Positions 1 through 8,371 of a stretch of DNA of 64,000 bases are shown piece after piece. The translations under genes were made by a program, and so were the position numbers. Position 1 is the stretch's first letter, and the number at the start of each line of letters is the position of its first letter. The notes under the pieces are model-generated. The model saw only the letters and a program-made list of their open reading frames with translations. It was not told the origin of the DNA and did not search any database. Source of the DNA: Bacillota bacterium (lineage in GTDB: Bacteria > Bacillota > Clostridia > Lachnospirales > Lachnospiraceae); the NCBI GenBank assembly GCA_023450835.1, contig JAEXGM010000116.1:1-64000 (forward strand). Direction: 5' to 3'.

Positions 1-198
1 AGCCTCTATGGGGCCTGTGCCTGTTATATATAATACAATATCTTCTTTTCGAAAAACCTGAAAGGAAGAGTATGACAAATCTTTTTTTAAGTCAAAATAT
101 TCTATAAAGGGCTTCGCTTCACAATGAAGCGCAGCAGCAATAATCAGCATAGTAATATAGGCAAAATGCCTGCTCCTTCCAAAAATCTCACCTTTCAT
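1..198 (-). CDS. Partial gene, phosphorylase-like N-terminus
   Basis: An open frame of 66 codons enters from the left edge on the minus strand and has an ATG at 198. The translated segment contains a hydrophobic start, then LHCEAKPFIEYF and a later ITGTGPIEA segment. That pattern resembles the N-terminus of nucleoside phosphorylase / MTA-SAH nucleosidase-like proteins, which bind a purine nucleoside. The start is uncertain: an internal ATG 17 codons in would begin the hydrophobic strand directly, and neither start has a well-placed Shine-Dalgarno sequence. The family call is an inference from a short fragment. Confidence 0.4.
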   Translation of the reverse strand, partial: MKGEIFGRSRHFAYITMLIIAAALHCEAKPFIEYFDLKKDLSYSSFQVFRKEDIVLYITGTGPIEA

Positions 199-254
199 TA
201 TGGGTAACTTTTAAGTGCATGTCAATCCATTGATGATAATTTCTTGAAAAAATA

Positions 255-283
255 TTGATTGATAGGTAAGAAATAGATATAAT
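255..283 (+). promoter_or_regulatory. Candidate promoter of aguA-aguB
   Basis: TTGATT at 255-260 and TATAAT at 278-283 are separated by 17 bp, about 30 bp before the aguA start. The match to the sigma-A consensus is good. Confidence 0.55.
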
Positions 284-314
284 ATTCAAATAAAATGTAG
301 AAGGAATGATGAAC

Positions 315-1319
315 ATGAATTTTTTAATGCCTGGTGAATGGTTGGAACATGAACGGACTTTTATAGAATGGCCGGTAAAGGATTCCCTTGTAAACCCTGA
401 AAATTATGAAGAAGTGCTGCACGGTTATAAGGAGGTCATCAAGGCTGTCAGTGAATTTGAGCCGGTTACGGTTATTATAAATAAGGGAGAAGAGCACCCC
501 TTTCTTAAGGAAATAAAGGAATATGCCACACTGCTTGAAATTCCCCATAACGATGCCTGGTGCAGAGACAACGGTCCTACTTTTGTACGCAGCGAGAATG
601 GCTCTCTGGCGGCTATGAACTGGAAGTTTAACGCCTGGGGAGAAAAGTATACACCCTACGACTTGGATGATAAGGTAGCACAGGAAATTGCAAAATACTA
701 TCACATACCTGTAGAAAATGTGGACATAGTATTAGAAGGCGGCTCCATTCATTCCGACGGAGAAGGCACAATGCTTACCACAGAGGAATGCCTCCTGAAT
801 AAGAACCGTAATCCGCATCTGACAAAAGAAGAAATAGAGGAAGTCATAAAGCCCAGGCTTGGTATAGATAAGATAATATGGTTAAAGAAAGGGTTATACG
901 GCGATGAAACCGACGGACATGTAGACAATGCAGTCTGCTTTGCCAGCCCCGGGAAGGTAATCATTCAGGTGTGCGAAGACGGTGACGACCCTAATTATCA
1001 GATGAACCATGAGAATCTTAAGATATTGGAAGAAGAGCAGGATGCACAGGGAAGACAATTTGACATTGTGAAGCTTCCCCAGCCTCCTATAAGAGAGTAT
1101 ATGGGGGAGAGATTGACCTTAAGTTATATTAATTTCTATTTTGTAAACGGCGGAATTATTCTTCCTGTATTTGGCGGTGATGCCGCTGTCACAGACAAAG
1201 AGGCCGAGAGAATCCTTGGGGAGACCTTTCCGGAGAGAAGAATCAGGACCGTAGATGGTATGCCGCTTATAAAAGAAGGCGGAAACGTACATTGTATCAC
1301 CCAGCAAATGCCAAAATAA
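315..1319 (+). CDS. aguA: Agmatine deiminase
   Basis: This enzyme hydrolyses agmatine to N-carbamoylputrescine and ammonia in the cytoplasm. The protein has the family's MPGEWxxHERTFIEWP opening, the DNGPTF and EGGSIHSDGEGT segments of the guanidine-modifying fold, the GDETDGHVDN segment with the catalytic His region, and a GGNVHC motif whose Cys, about eight residues from the C-terminus, is the expected nucleophile. At 334 aa it is slightly shorter than many members (about 365). ATGs occur at 306, 309 and 315; AAGGA at 301-305 is best spaced for 315, so that start is preferred. It lies 23 bp upstream of aguB, as expected for a two-gene putrescine operon. Confidence 0.9.
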   Translation: MNFLMPGEWLEHERTFIEWPVKDSLVNPENYEEVLHGYKEVIKAVSEFEPVTVIINKGEEHPFLKEIKEYATLLEIPHNDAWCRDNGPTFVRSENGSLAAMNWKFNAWGEKYTPYDLDDKVAQEIAKYYHIPVENVDIVLEGGSIHSDGEGTMLTTEECLLNKNRNPHLTKEEIEEVIKPRLGIDKIIWLKKGLYGDETDGHVDNAVCFASPGKVIIQVCEDGDDPNYQMNHENLKILEEEQDAQGRQFDIVKLPQPPIREYMGERLTLSYINFYFVNGGIILPVFGGDAAVTDKEAERILGETFPERRIRTVDGMPLIKEGGNVHCITQQMPK

Positions 1320-1342
1320 AAAGTAATAGAAAAGAGGTCTAT

Positions 1343-2215
1343 ATGAGAAAAGTTATAGTTGCAGCCACTCAGATGAGCTGCAGTGATAAGATAGAGAAAA
1401 ATATTGAGAAAGCGGATAAGCTTGTAAGAGAAGCGGCCGCAAAGGGAGCCAATATTATCCTCTTGCAGGAGCTATTTGAAACACCTTACTTCTGCCAGAA
1501 AGAAAAACCGGAATATTATGAATACGCGACAGAGCTGGCCTCAAACAAGGCAGTCGTACATTTTACCAAACTGGCTGCAGAATTAAAGGTAGTGCTTCCT
1601 ATCAGCTTTTATGAAAAGAGTAACTATGCCAGATACAATTCTCTGGCCATGATAGATGCAGACGGCAAAATACTTGGTGTGTACCGTAAGAGCCATATAC
1701 CTGACGGGCCGGGATATGAAGAGAAATACTACTTTAATCCGGGAGATACCGGCTTTCAGGTGTTTCAGACAAAGTACGGCAAGATTGGAGCAGGTATTTG
1801 CTGGGATCAATGGTTCCCGGAAGCTGCCAGATGCATGGTCCTTAAGGGAGCGGAAATCTTGTTTTATCCCACGGCTATCGGTTCAGAACCGCAAGATGGG
1901 GGAATTGATTCCAAAGGGCACTGGCAGAGATGTATGATAGGACATTCTGCTTGCAACCTGGTACCGGTAGTTGCTTCCAATCGAATAGGAACTGAAAAAT
2001 CAGAGGATTCTGAAATAACCTTCTATGGCTCTTCCTTTATTACCGGAGGTACCGGCGAAGTAATTGCAGAGGCTGACAGAAAGAGTGAGGAAATCCTGAC
2101 AGCGGAATTTGATTTGGACGAGTTAGAGAGAGCAAGAATAGAGTGGGGCATTTTCCGGGATAGAAGACCAGATCTTTATAGCACTATTCTTACCTTTGAC
2201 GGTGTAAGCCGTTAG
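1343..2215 (+). CDS. aguB: N-carbamoylputrescine amidase
   Basis: A nitrilase-superfamily amidohydrolase that converts N-carbamoylputrescine to putrescine, CO2 and ammonia, completing the pathway begun by AguA. The catalytic triad is visible as Glu43 (LLQELFE), Lys116 (RKSHIP) and Cys153 (GICWDQWFPE). The 290 aa length is normal for the family. The frame is open further upstream, but the ATG at 1343 follows GAAAAGAGG and gives the standard MRKVIVAATQM start. Together with aguA it makes putrescine from agmatine. No arginine decarboxylase is visible in this window. Confidence 0.92.
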   Translation: MRKVIVAATQMSCSDKIEKNIEKADKLVREAAAKGANIILLQELFETPYFCQKEKPEYYEYATELASNKAVVHFTKLAAELKVVLPISFYEKSNYARYNSLAMIDADGKILGVYRKSHIPDGPGYEEKYYFNPGDTGFQVFQTKYGKIGAGICWDQWFPEAARCMVLKGAEILFYPTAIGSEPQDGGIDSKGHWQRCMIGHSACNLVPVVASNRIGTEKSEDSEITFYGSSFITGGTGEVIAEADRKSEEILTAEFDLDELERARIEWGIFRDRRPDLYSTILTFDGVSR

Positions 2216-2236
2216 TAACAAAGATAAAGGTTCGTG

Positions 2237-2280
2237 TCTGCGCTGCGTACACAAACCCCTTATAACAAAAGCAGCGCAGA
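2237..2280. repeat. Perfect 10-bp inverted repeat before an orphan gene
   Basis: TCTGCGCTGC (2237-2246) and GCAGCGCAGA (2271-2280) are exact reverse complements around a 24-nt loop. The dyad sits between aguB and the gene at 2295. There is no U-tract directly after it, so it is more likely an operator or mRNA structure than a terminator. Confidence 0.6.
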
Positions 2281-2294
2281 AATGAGGTGTAATC

Positions 2295-2924
2295 ATGATT
2301 GTTTCTGTAAAGAATCCGGAATTACTGACTATAACAAATAATAATGATAATACAACATATTTTGGCGGAGATCAGGAATGGTATACAAAGACCTGGAATA
2401 AACAAGCAGGCTGCGGACCAACCAGTGCTGCCAATATAGCTGCTTATCTGGCTGCATCGGACAGGGGATTAAAAAGCCTTTATCCTTATACGACCATGGA
2501 GAAGTCTGATTTCGCAAAGCATATGGAAACGCTGTTTTTATATGTTACACCGGGAGCGATGGGAGTTAACCACGTGGATAAGTTCACAGCAGGATTTGAC
2601 AAGTTATTAAAAGAACGAAATATCCCGCTTACGGCTAAGGTTCTGGTAACAGATAAAGTTCCAAAAGCAGAGAGAAAGTTCTCAGAGCTGGCCCAGTTTG
2701 TGAAGGATGGGCTTTCCTCCGATTGCCCGATTGCCTTTTTGAACCTCTCCAAGGGAGAAGAAAAAAGCATTCAGGGCTGGCATTGGATAACAATTACCTC
2801 TGCAGATATCACAGAAGATAAGGTAATAGCAGTTGCTTCCGATGAAGGGAAAGCCATTGAATTCGATTTAAGTCTTTGGTTTCTTACAACCCGCAGGCAT
2901 GGTGGTCTGATATACTACAGCTGA
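2295..2924 (+). CDS. Papain-like / C39-like cysteine peptidase fold protein
   Basis: A 209-aa soluble protein without a signal peptide. It contains CGPTSAANIAAY (Cys near residue 40) and, 130 residues later, GWHWITITSA followed by a strand with an acidic residue (VIAVASDEG). This is the Cys...His...Asp/Asn order of papain-like and C39-like folds. GAGGTG lies upstream of the ATG. It is co-directional with aguAB, but the 79-bp gap with a dyad suggests separate control. I do not know a named family. Hydrolase activity is inferred only from the motif layout; it could be a structural or toxin-like member. Confidence 0.6.
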   Translation: MIVSVKNPELLTITNNNDNTTYFGGDQEWYTKTWNKQAGCGPTSAANIAAYLAASDRGLKSLYPYTTMEKSDFAKHMETLFLYVTPGAMGVNHVDKFTAGFDKLLKERNIPLTAKVLVTDKVPKAERKFSELAQFVKDGLSSDCPIAFLNLSKGEEKSIQGWHWITITSADITEDKVIAVASDEGKAIEFDLSLWFLTTRRHGGLIYYS

Positions 2925-3120
2925 TATATTGGTTGATACTTTTAGCTGATATATTGTTTTTATAAGACTGAAATTTCTTTGGCTTTCTGTTGGAGTTAAT
3001 GATTTTTTTCTATATGCAAGATGCAGACTTAGAAAAGGTTTTTGATATAAGAGATTTCTGATTTTGTTATTATACAAATTCAAAAAAGTAAGAATGATTG
3101 AGAATTTAATCAATAGGAGA

Positions 3121-3157
3121 GAGATGAGAACCTGAAATGGTTGTCATCTCTTTTTAT
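3121..3157 (+). terminator. Rho-independent terminator
   Basis: GAGATGA and TCATCTC pair, with an inner AACC/GGTT stem and one mismatch, followed by TTTTTATT. It closes the transcript of the 2295 gene. The rest of 2925-3120 is AT-rich, with no recognisable feature. Confidence 0.65.
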
Positions 3158-3169
3158 TATAAAAAACAG

Positions 3170-3233
3170 TTGACAAATTAGTTGAAATAGGATATATAAT
3201 ATATTGTAAACAATTTAATAGAGATAAATTGTT
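3170..3233 (+). promoter_or_regulatory. Promoter with OhrR-like operator, gpx gene 1
   Basis: TTGACA (3170-3175) is followed by TATATAAT (-10 within 3193-3200). Immediately downstream is a perfect 9-bp inverted repeat, AACAATTTA (3209-3217) and TAAATTGTT (3225-3233). The half site resembles the TACAATT/AATTGTA boxes known for Bacillus OhrR. A near-identical ACAATTTAATAG string occurs at 61652, beside the ohrR-like gene. The regulator assignment is inference. Confidence 0.55.
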
Positions 3234-3332
3234 AATGTATATTTTAGGATAAAATATAACTTAGAAATGTGATTTCCACTTTTTAATGGGACTACTTTAA
3301 AAGTAGCCTTTAACAGCACGAAAGGAGTTATT

Positions 3333-3815
3333 ATGGGATTTTACGATTATTCAGCAGAAAAAATGGACGGTAAGGAACATTCAATGGAGGAATACAAAGG
3401 AAAGGTCGTTATTGTAGTAAACACCGCCAGTAAATGTGGGTTTACGCCGCAATTCAAGGACCTGGAAGAATTGTATTTAAAATACAAGGAAGAGGGCCTT
3501 GAGATAGTCGGATTCCCATGTAATCAGTTCGCTTCACAGGACCCTGGAAGTAATGAAGAAATTCAGTCCTTCTGTCAGTTAAATTATGGTGTATCCTTTG
3601 ATATGTTTGGCAAGATTGATGTAAATGGCAATAACGCACATCCGATATATAAATATCTGAAAAATGAAGCAAAAGGCGCTCTGGGTAATAATATCAAATG
3701 GAATTTTACAAAGTTCCTGATTGACAGAGAGGGAAATGTAGTAGAAAGATATGCACCTACCGTAAACCCGGCTAAGATGGAAGAAAAGGTCAAGGAATTG
3801 CTGGAGAAAAGATAA
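3333..3815 (+). CDS. Glutathione-peroxidase family thiol peroxidase
   Basis: This enzyme reduces hydroperoxides in the cytoplasm, in bacteria usually using thioredoxin. The peroxidatic Cys35 lies in NTASKCGFTPQ, a second Cys63 in FPCNQF is the likely resolving thiol, and WNFTKF (Trp123, Asn124) completes the catalytic set. It is a Cys enzyme, since no in-frame TGA is present. The 160-aa length is standard. AAAGGAG precedes the ATG. A paralogue with a loop insertion is at 61779, and both carry similar candidate operators. Confidence 0.92.
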   Translation: MGFYDYSAEKMDGKEHSMEEYKGKVVIVVNTASKCGFTPQFKDLEELYLKYKEEGLEIVGFPCNQFASQDPGSNEEIQSFCQLNYGVSFDMFGKIDVNGNNAHPIYKYLKNEAKGALGNNIKWNFTKFLIDREGNVVERYAPTVNPAKMEEKVKELLEKR

Positions 3816-3823
3816 ATTTGTAT

Positions 3824-3882
3824 AAAACAAGAACCAAGTATTACAGCCATTTTAATATGCTGAGATACTTGGTTCTTGTTTT
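3824..3882. terminator. Strong bidirectional hairpin terminator
   Basis: AAAACAAGAACCAAGTAT pairs perfectly with its reverse complement at 3865-3882, flanked by A and T runs. It separates the plus-strand gpx from the minus-strand protease gene. Confidence 0.8.
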
Positions 3883-3950
3883 GTATGCTGTTAATGATAA
3901 GCAAAAATGTGTGAAGTAAAGCAGAGCTTTATTGATATTTATGCAAATAT

Positions 3951-5672
3951 TTACGCACAGATTCTGTCAATATCATCTCCGTTTAAGGATTCTTTCAACA
4001 GAAGTTCTTGTGTAATCTTTTCTAACAGGTCGAGATTATTTTTCAGAAGTCCAATTGACTCATTATATAACTCTTTCATCTGGAAGCGGCATTTGTTAAG
4101 GAGATCTTTATCTGTTGTATCCTCTAAAGCTGCCTGACTGAACATACCCATCTCATCATCCATACCATAGCGGCTCATATAATTATAGAGAAGGGTAGAG
4201 GCTTTTTCAATATCATTGCTGGCACCTGTAGTAATATCATCTTTGCCAAATATTAATTCTTCGGCTGCCCTTCCTCCTAAGAGTACCTTAATTTCAGCCA
4301 GTATTCCCTGCTTGGTTTTGAAAAGAGTGTCTTTTGGAATAGAGAGATTAAACCCGCCGGCTCCTCGGACACTGGGAATTATAGTAACCTTGGATATATA
4401 CTGTTCCGGAGTCAGTAACTTTGTGACCAGGGCATGACCTGATTCATGATAGGCAGTAATCTGTTTGTCCCTTTCTGAAATATAGCTTCTATCCATAACA
4501 GGAGCTCCTGCTACGACAGTATAAAATGCTCTGTCTATGTGGTCATTTGATATAACGGATTGTTTCTCGTTGGCGGCATTAATTGCAGCTTCATTTAACA
4601 GGTTCTCTAACATAGCACCGCTAAAATATACGGTGGACTTTGCCAAATCATCCAAATTTACATCGTCGGACAGAGGTTTCTTGCCGGCATACAGGCTGAG
4701 AATCTTTTTTCGGGCATTGATGTCCGGGAGTGCTATTTCAATCTGCCTGTCAAAACGGCCCGGTCTTAGTAGTGCATCATCCAAAGTATCCAATCGGTTA
4801 GTAGCTCCAATTACGACAATACCATTGTTATCATTAAAGCCCGACATTTCAGTAAGCAGGGCATTAAGGGTCTGATCGCGTTCATCATTGCTGGCATTGG
4901 CACTTCTGGCACGTTTTTTACCAATAGCATCAATTTCATCTATGAAAATAACAGCTTTTTCACTTTGTTTCGCCTTACGGAAGAGGGAACGGACACGGCT
5001 TGCACCGACGCCCACATACATTTGAACAAAGTCTGACCCGCTCATGGCATAGAAGGGTACCCCAGCTTCACCTGCGATTGCTTTTGCCATAAGGGTTTTT
5101 CCGGTTCCGGGAGGTCCGTATAAAAGGACGCCCTTAGGCATCCTGGCTCCGACACTGTTGTACTTTTCAGGGTCTTTGATAAAGGAAATAATGTCCTCTA
5201 CCATTAGTTTAGCTTCTGTATTACCGGCTATCTGATTAAAGGTTATAGTGGGAGTGGAGGGCGTTTTCTTGGAAGCGTCCATAATCAGGGGTTTGTCATT
5301 ATTGCCCTTTCTTATGAACATGAATATGCCGCTGCCTGCGGCAACCAGGAAAAGAACCTGGAGTATCCTGATATAAATATTATTTTCAGTATAATTTATC
5401 TTAATGTTATGAAGCAATAGATATTCTGTAAAATCTTCTGTTTTAGGATTTGGTACATTTACTTTTTTAACTCCGTCCTCATTATTTATAGTAGCATGAA
5501 AAGAAGAAGCGTCCGGTGTGATTGACACGGATTTTACCTGGCCGTTTTCTGCTGCCTGAAGGAAAGAGGGGTAGCTCATGTCCGTACTGCGGTAATTTAA
5601 ATTCTCAAACCCAAGAGCACCCAGACAGAATAGTATAAGTGCACTAAGGATGAACCAATATAGTTTCTTCAT
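3951..5672 (-). CDS. ftsH: FtsH-family ATP-dependent zinc metalloprotease
   Basis: A membrane-anchored AAA protease that degrades membrane and soluble proteins. In order it has an N-terminal transmembrane helix, a short extracytoplasmic domain, a second helix (LFLVAAGSGIFMFI), Walker A GPPGTGKT, Walker B VIFIDEIDA, the second region of homology, and the zinc site HESGH (HEXXH), with a downstream acidic ligand region. At 573 aa it is shorter than typical FtsH (about 600-650), mainly because of a short C-terminus, so it may be a secondary paralogue. The ATG at 5672 follows GGGAGGA; the frame extends upstream without a better start. It is transcribed alone. Confidence 0.88.
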   Translation of the reverse strand: MKKLYWFILSALILFCLGALGFENLNYRSTDMSYPSFLQAAENGQVKSVSITPDASSFHATINNEDGVKKVNVPNPKTEDFTEYLLLHNIKINYTENNIYIRILQVLFLVAAGSGIFMFIRKGNNDKPLIMDASKKTPSTPTITFNQIAGNTEAKLMVEDIISFIKDPEKYNSVGARMPKGVLLYGPPGTGKTLMAKAIAGEAGVPFYAMSGSDFVQMYVGVGASRVRSLFRKAKQSEKAVIFIDEIDAIGKKRARSANASNDERDQTLNALLTEMSGFNDNNGIVVIGATNRLDTLDDALLRPGRFDRQIEIALPDINARKKILSLYAGKKPLSDDVNLDDLAKSTVYFSGAMLENLLNEAAINAANEKQSVISNDHIDRAFYTVVAGAPVMDRSYISERDKQITAYHESGHALVTKLLTPEQYISKVTIIPSVRGAGGFNLSIPKDTLFKTKQGILAEIKVLLGGRAAEELIFGKDDITTGASNDIEKASTLLYNYMSRYGMDDEMGMFSQAALEDTTDKDLLNKCRFQMKELYNESIGLLKNNLDLLEKITQELLLKESLNGDDIDRICA

Positions 5673-5951
5673 GAAATATCCTCCCGGTCGTAGTTTGAAA
5701 ATGAAAGAGACAATTTTCACACACATGTTTGTGCCTGCGAAATCCTCGGCCCAAACATGCGGCGCGTCGAAAAGGGCATGGCAACTAGTTTACAAACAAA
5801 AATATTATTTTTATGTGGTTTACATAACCCAATAGGAACATTATAGAACAATATATCCCATAAATCTACAATATATTACTGGAAAATGTGAAGTTTTATG
5901 GCAGAAGGAAAGAGAGGTATTCCTGACAATTGATATGTAAAAGCAGGATGC

Positions 5952-6962
5952 CTAAGGGAGGAAGGGGTAAGCATCACCCTTTGAGTCAATGAGGCCGACT
6001 TCGACCAGAAGCATCTTATTCACCCAGTCATCAAATCTGACATATTGTTTATTCAAAAGCTCGTAAGTAGTTTCTGCCCCCAGGCTTCCCATTTCATATG
6101 GATTCTGTGCGATGGTGCCTTGCATCAGACCTTGTTTTATAGCGGTAATTGCGGCAGGATCTCCATCAAAACCAATCAGCATGATTTTCCCTGTTTTCCC
6201 TGCTTCCTCCAGAGCCTTTGCAGCGCCTAATGCCATCCGGTCATTTTCGCTGAAGACTACTGCCAGATCATCTCCATGGGAGGCAAGAATGTTTTTCATG
6301 GCCTCATACCCTAAATCTTCTCTGGAATTAGCCCGTATTTCATCTACAATATTATATCCGTTCTCGACCATGACTTTTTTAAAGGCATCGCCTCTTTTAT
6401 TGGCATAGACCGCGGTTTCTTCTGTTTTAATAATGGCGGCATTTTTACTTGTAAGGTCATTGTTTTCTATTAAACGTAAAGCATATTCCGCTGCCAGAAC
6501 TCCTCCGCCGAATGAATCGGAAACAATAAAGGCATCATAAAGGGAATCCCCCGTACCAATATCCACAATTACAAGAGGTATACCGGCATTCTGGGCCATG
6601 GAAGAAATAATCGGCATGGCCTCCGGGTTAAAAGGAGAGATTACAAGGGCATCAATTCCCTGTGAAATCAGGTTTGATACGCCGTTAATCATCTCAGAGG
6701 TACTGCTGTTCTGATTATGGGTGATTACGTTCATTCCCAGTTCTTTTGCCTTATCCAGTACGCCCTTCTGCATTGCATTAAAAAATTCATAATCGCTGTT
6801 ATACACCGACCAGCCGATGGTATATGTTTTTGCCTGCACATTGCTTCCTGCGGCCGGAGAGATAATTTGATGTTCATTGGAATGATGTTCATATATTAAT
6901 AGAAAGAGAAGAGTTGCTGTGATTAAGAGAAGGCCGTTGAAAATTTTCTTGGTTGGATTCAT
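5952..6962 (-). CDS. Sugar-type periplasmic-binding protein, membrane-anchored
   Basis: A 336-aa RbsB-like (type 1 periplasmic-binding) protein with an N-terminal transmembrane or signal segment (GLLLITATLLFLLIYE). The fold markers TIGWSVYNSDYEFFNAMQKG, LISQGIDALVISPF, VVFSENDRMALGAAKAL and LIGFDGD are characteristic. No lipobox Cys is present, so it is probably held by its N-terminal helix. No permease or ATPase is adjacent, which fits a sensor or orphan receptor role feeding a distant transporter or histidine kinase. The ligand cannot be deduced. Confidence 0.8.
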   Translation of the reverse strand: MNPTKKIFNGLLLITATLLFLLIYEHHSNEHQIISPAAGSNVQAKTYTIGWSVYNSDYEFFNAMQKGVLDKAKELGMNVITHNQNSSTSEMINGVSNLISQGIDALVISPFNPEAMPIISSMAQNAGIPLVIVDIGTGDSLYDAFIVSDSFGGGVLAAEYALRLIENNDLTSKNAAIIKTEETAVYANKRGDAFKKVMVENGYNIVDEIRANSREDLGYEAMKNILASHGDDLAVVFSENDRMALGAAKALEEAGKTGKIMLIGFDGDPAAITAIKQGLMQGTIAQNPYEMGSLGAETTYELLNKQYVRFDDWVNKMLLVEVGLIDSKGDAYPFLP

Positions 6963-7082
6963 TGCATCAAAGTCCTTTGTTCGTATATTAAATATATATG
7001 CTTGTGATAGTCAACATACGATAACTAAGATTTATTTAAAACAGTCTTTTGATATCTTGTGACGAAAAAATGCGATGAAGGA

Positions 7083-7111
7083 TTGACAAGCTAAGACATG
7101 TGTTGTAAGAT
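7083..7111 (+). promoter_or_regulatory. Promoter of the riboswitch operon
   Basis: TTGACA (7083-7088), 17-bp spacer, TAAGAT (7106-7111), placed about 40 bp before the lysine aptamer. Confidence 0.6.
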
Positions 7112-7143
7112 TAAGAACATAATTTGAATATAACCTCACTACA

Positions 7144-7325
7144 ACAGTGGGGTAGAGGCGCGGTATTTAACAGTCTTAATCAGAGCGGAGGAGCTTAGAA
7201 GATTAAGAGAAGGAAATATCGCCGAAGCGGCAGTGTATCCTCAATACATGCTGCTGGGTCTGCAGTGAAGAACTGCAGGACTGTCTTATCAGACAACCCG
7301 GTCTGATAAGTTGTGCTATCTCAAC
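7144..7325 (+). ncRNA. Lysine (L-box) riboswitch aptamer
   Basis: The leader carries the conserved L-box landmarks in order: GGGTAGAGGCGC, an AACAGT segment, AGAAGGAAAT before CGCCGAAGC, the CTGGGTCTGCAGTGAAGAACTGCAGGACTG-type stem split across 7254-7283, a TTATCAGAC/GTCTGATAA stem, and the closing GTGCTATCTC that pairs with GGGGTAG to form P1. Lysine binding should favour termination and so reduce expression of the downstream transporter. This identifies the transported amino acid as probably lysine. Confidence 0.9.
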
Positions 7326-7335
7326 TGGGATTGTG

Positions 7336-7381
7336 AGGACTTGTTTTAGAGAGTCCTTGTTAGAATGAGAGGACTTTTTTT
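7336..7381 (+). terminator. Riboswitch terminator/antiterminator platform
   Basis: AGGACT at 7336-7341 and AGGACT at 7370-7375 can each pair with the single AGTCCT at 7352-7357. The second pairing is followed by seven T residues. The mutually exclusive helices fit transcriptional attenuation by the aptamer. Confidence 0.75.
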
Positions 7382-7446
7382 ATTGCAATGCGCTATGTAA
7401 AGGCGCAAATTTCCCTCTAAAGGGATGAATAAAAGGAGAGATAATT

Positions 7447-8289
7447 ATGAAAAAAAGATGGCTGGCGATATTAGCTATGACCTTATCCGTTGCCACACTG
7501 CTTACGGCCTGCGGAACCAAGGATACAAACAGTACCGGAAGTGCTTCAGGGGATAGTGATGTATTCCGCGTAGGTATGGAATGCGGATACGCCCCTTTTA
7601 ACTGGACACAGATAGATAATTCCAACGGAGCAGTTGCAATTGACGGAGCGTCTGAATTCGCAGGCGGATATGACATTCAAATCGCTCAGAAGATAGCAGA
7701 CGGATTGGGAAAGAAGCTTGTAGTAGTTAAGACAGAGTGGGATGGTCTTTTACCCGCATTGACCTCGGGAAAAATCGATGCTATCATTGCCGGTATGTCT
7801 CCCACAGCAGAAAGAAAAAAAGTAATTGACTTTACGGATAACTACTATAAATCAAATCTGGTCATGGTAGTAAAAAAAGGCGGAGCATACGAAAATGCAA
7901 CCTCTATTCAGGATTTTAAAGGAGCTAAGATTACCGCTCAGTTAAATACTTTCCATTACACTGTAATTGACCAGATCAATGGTGTAAAAAAAGAAGCAGC
8001 TATGGATAACTTCCCTGCCATGAGAGTTGCCTTGGAGTCCGGTATTATTGACGGATATGTATCCGAACGGCCGGAAGGAGTAAGTGCTTCCGCTGCAAAT
8101 GATAAATTTGCCATGGTAGAATTTAAAGATGGTTTTCAGACCTCTGATGATGATACGGCAATTGCAGTCGGCGTGAAAAAGGGCAGTGACTTAACTGCTA
8201 AAATAAATGAAATTCTGAAAGGAATTTCAGAAGAAGATCGTACTAACATTATGGATACCGCTATAAAGAATCAGCCGGCAAGCAACTAA
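7447..8289 (+). CDS. Amino-acid ABC transporter substrate-binding lipoprotein (probably lysine)
   Basis: A 280-aa type 2 solute-binding protein (SBP_bac_3 family) with a lipoprotein signal peptide ending in the lipobox LLTAC. The mature part has the family segments FRVGMECGYAPFNW, GYDIQIAQKIADGLG, WDGLLPALTSGKIDAIIAGMSPTAERKK and a DGYVSERP hinge region. It is the first gene behind the lysine riboswitch, so lysine, or a closely related cationic amino acid, is the inferred ligand. It is attached to the outer face of the membrane and delivers substrate to the permease at 8372. Confidence 0.9.
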   Translation: MKKRWLAILAMTLSVATLLTACGTKDTNSTGSASGDSDVFRVGMECGYAPFNWTQIDNSNGAVAIDGASEFAGGYDIQIAQKIADGLGKKLVVVKTEWDGLLPALTSGKIDAIIAGMSPTAERKKVIDFTDNYYKSNLVMVVKKGGAYENATSIQDFKGAKITAQLNTFHYTVIDQINGVKKEAAMDNFPAMRVALESGIIDGYVSERPEGVSASAANDKFAMVEFKDGFQTSDDDTAIAVGVKKGSDLTAKINEILKGISEEDRTNIMDTAIKNQPASN

Positions 8290-8371
8290 GATTGCCGAAA
8301 AGTATATTTATCAGAGGAAGAACCGGGTGTGATGTCTGCAGCCGGTTTTTCTTGAGAATCGGAGGAGAAGG

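Noticed and set aside
324..704. Minus-strand ORF inside aguA
   Set aside because: Shadow of a well-supported enzyme gene, with no ribosome site and no family features.
3333..3815. Selenocysteine glutathione peroxidase
   Set aside because: The catalytic position is a TGT Cys codon and there is no in-frame TGA.
3584..3904. Minus-strand ORFs over gpx and its terminator
   Set aside because: They run through a strong terminator hairpin and mirror a conserved gene.
4216..4875. Plus-strand ORFs opposite the FtsH-like gene
   Set aside because: Low-complexity shadows of conserved AAA protease motifs on the other strand.
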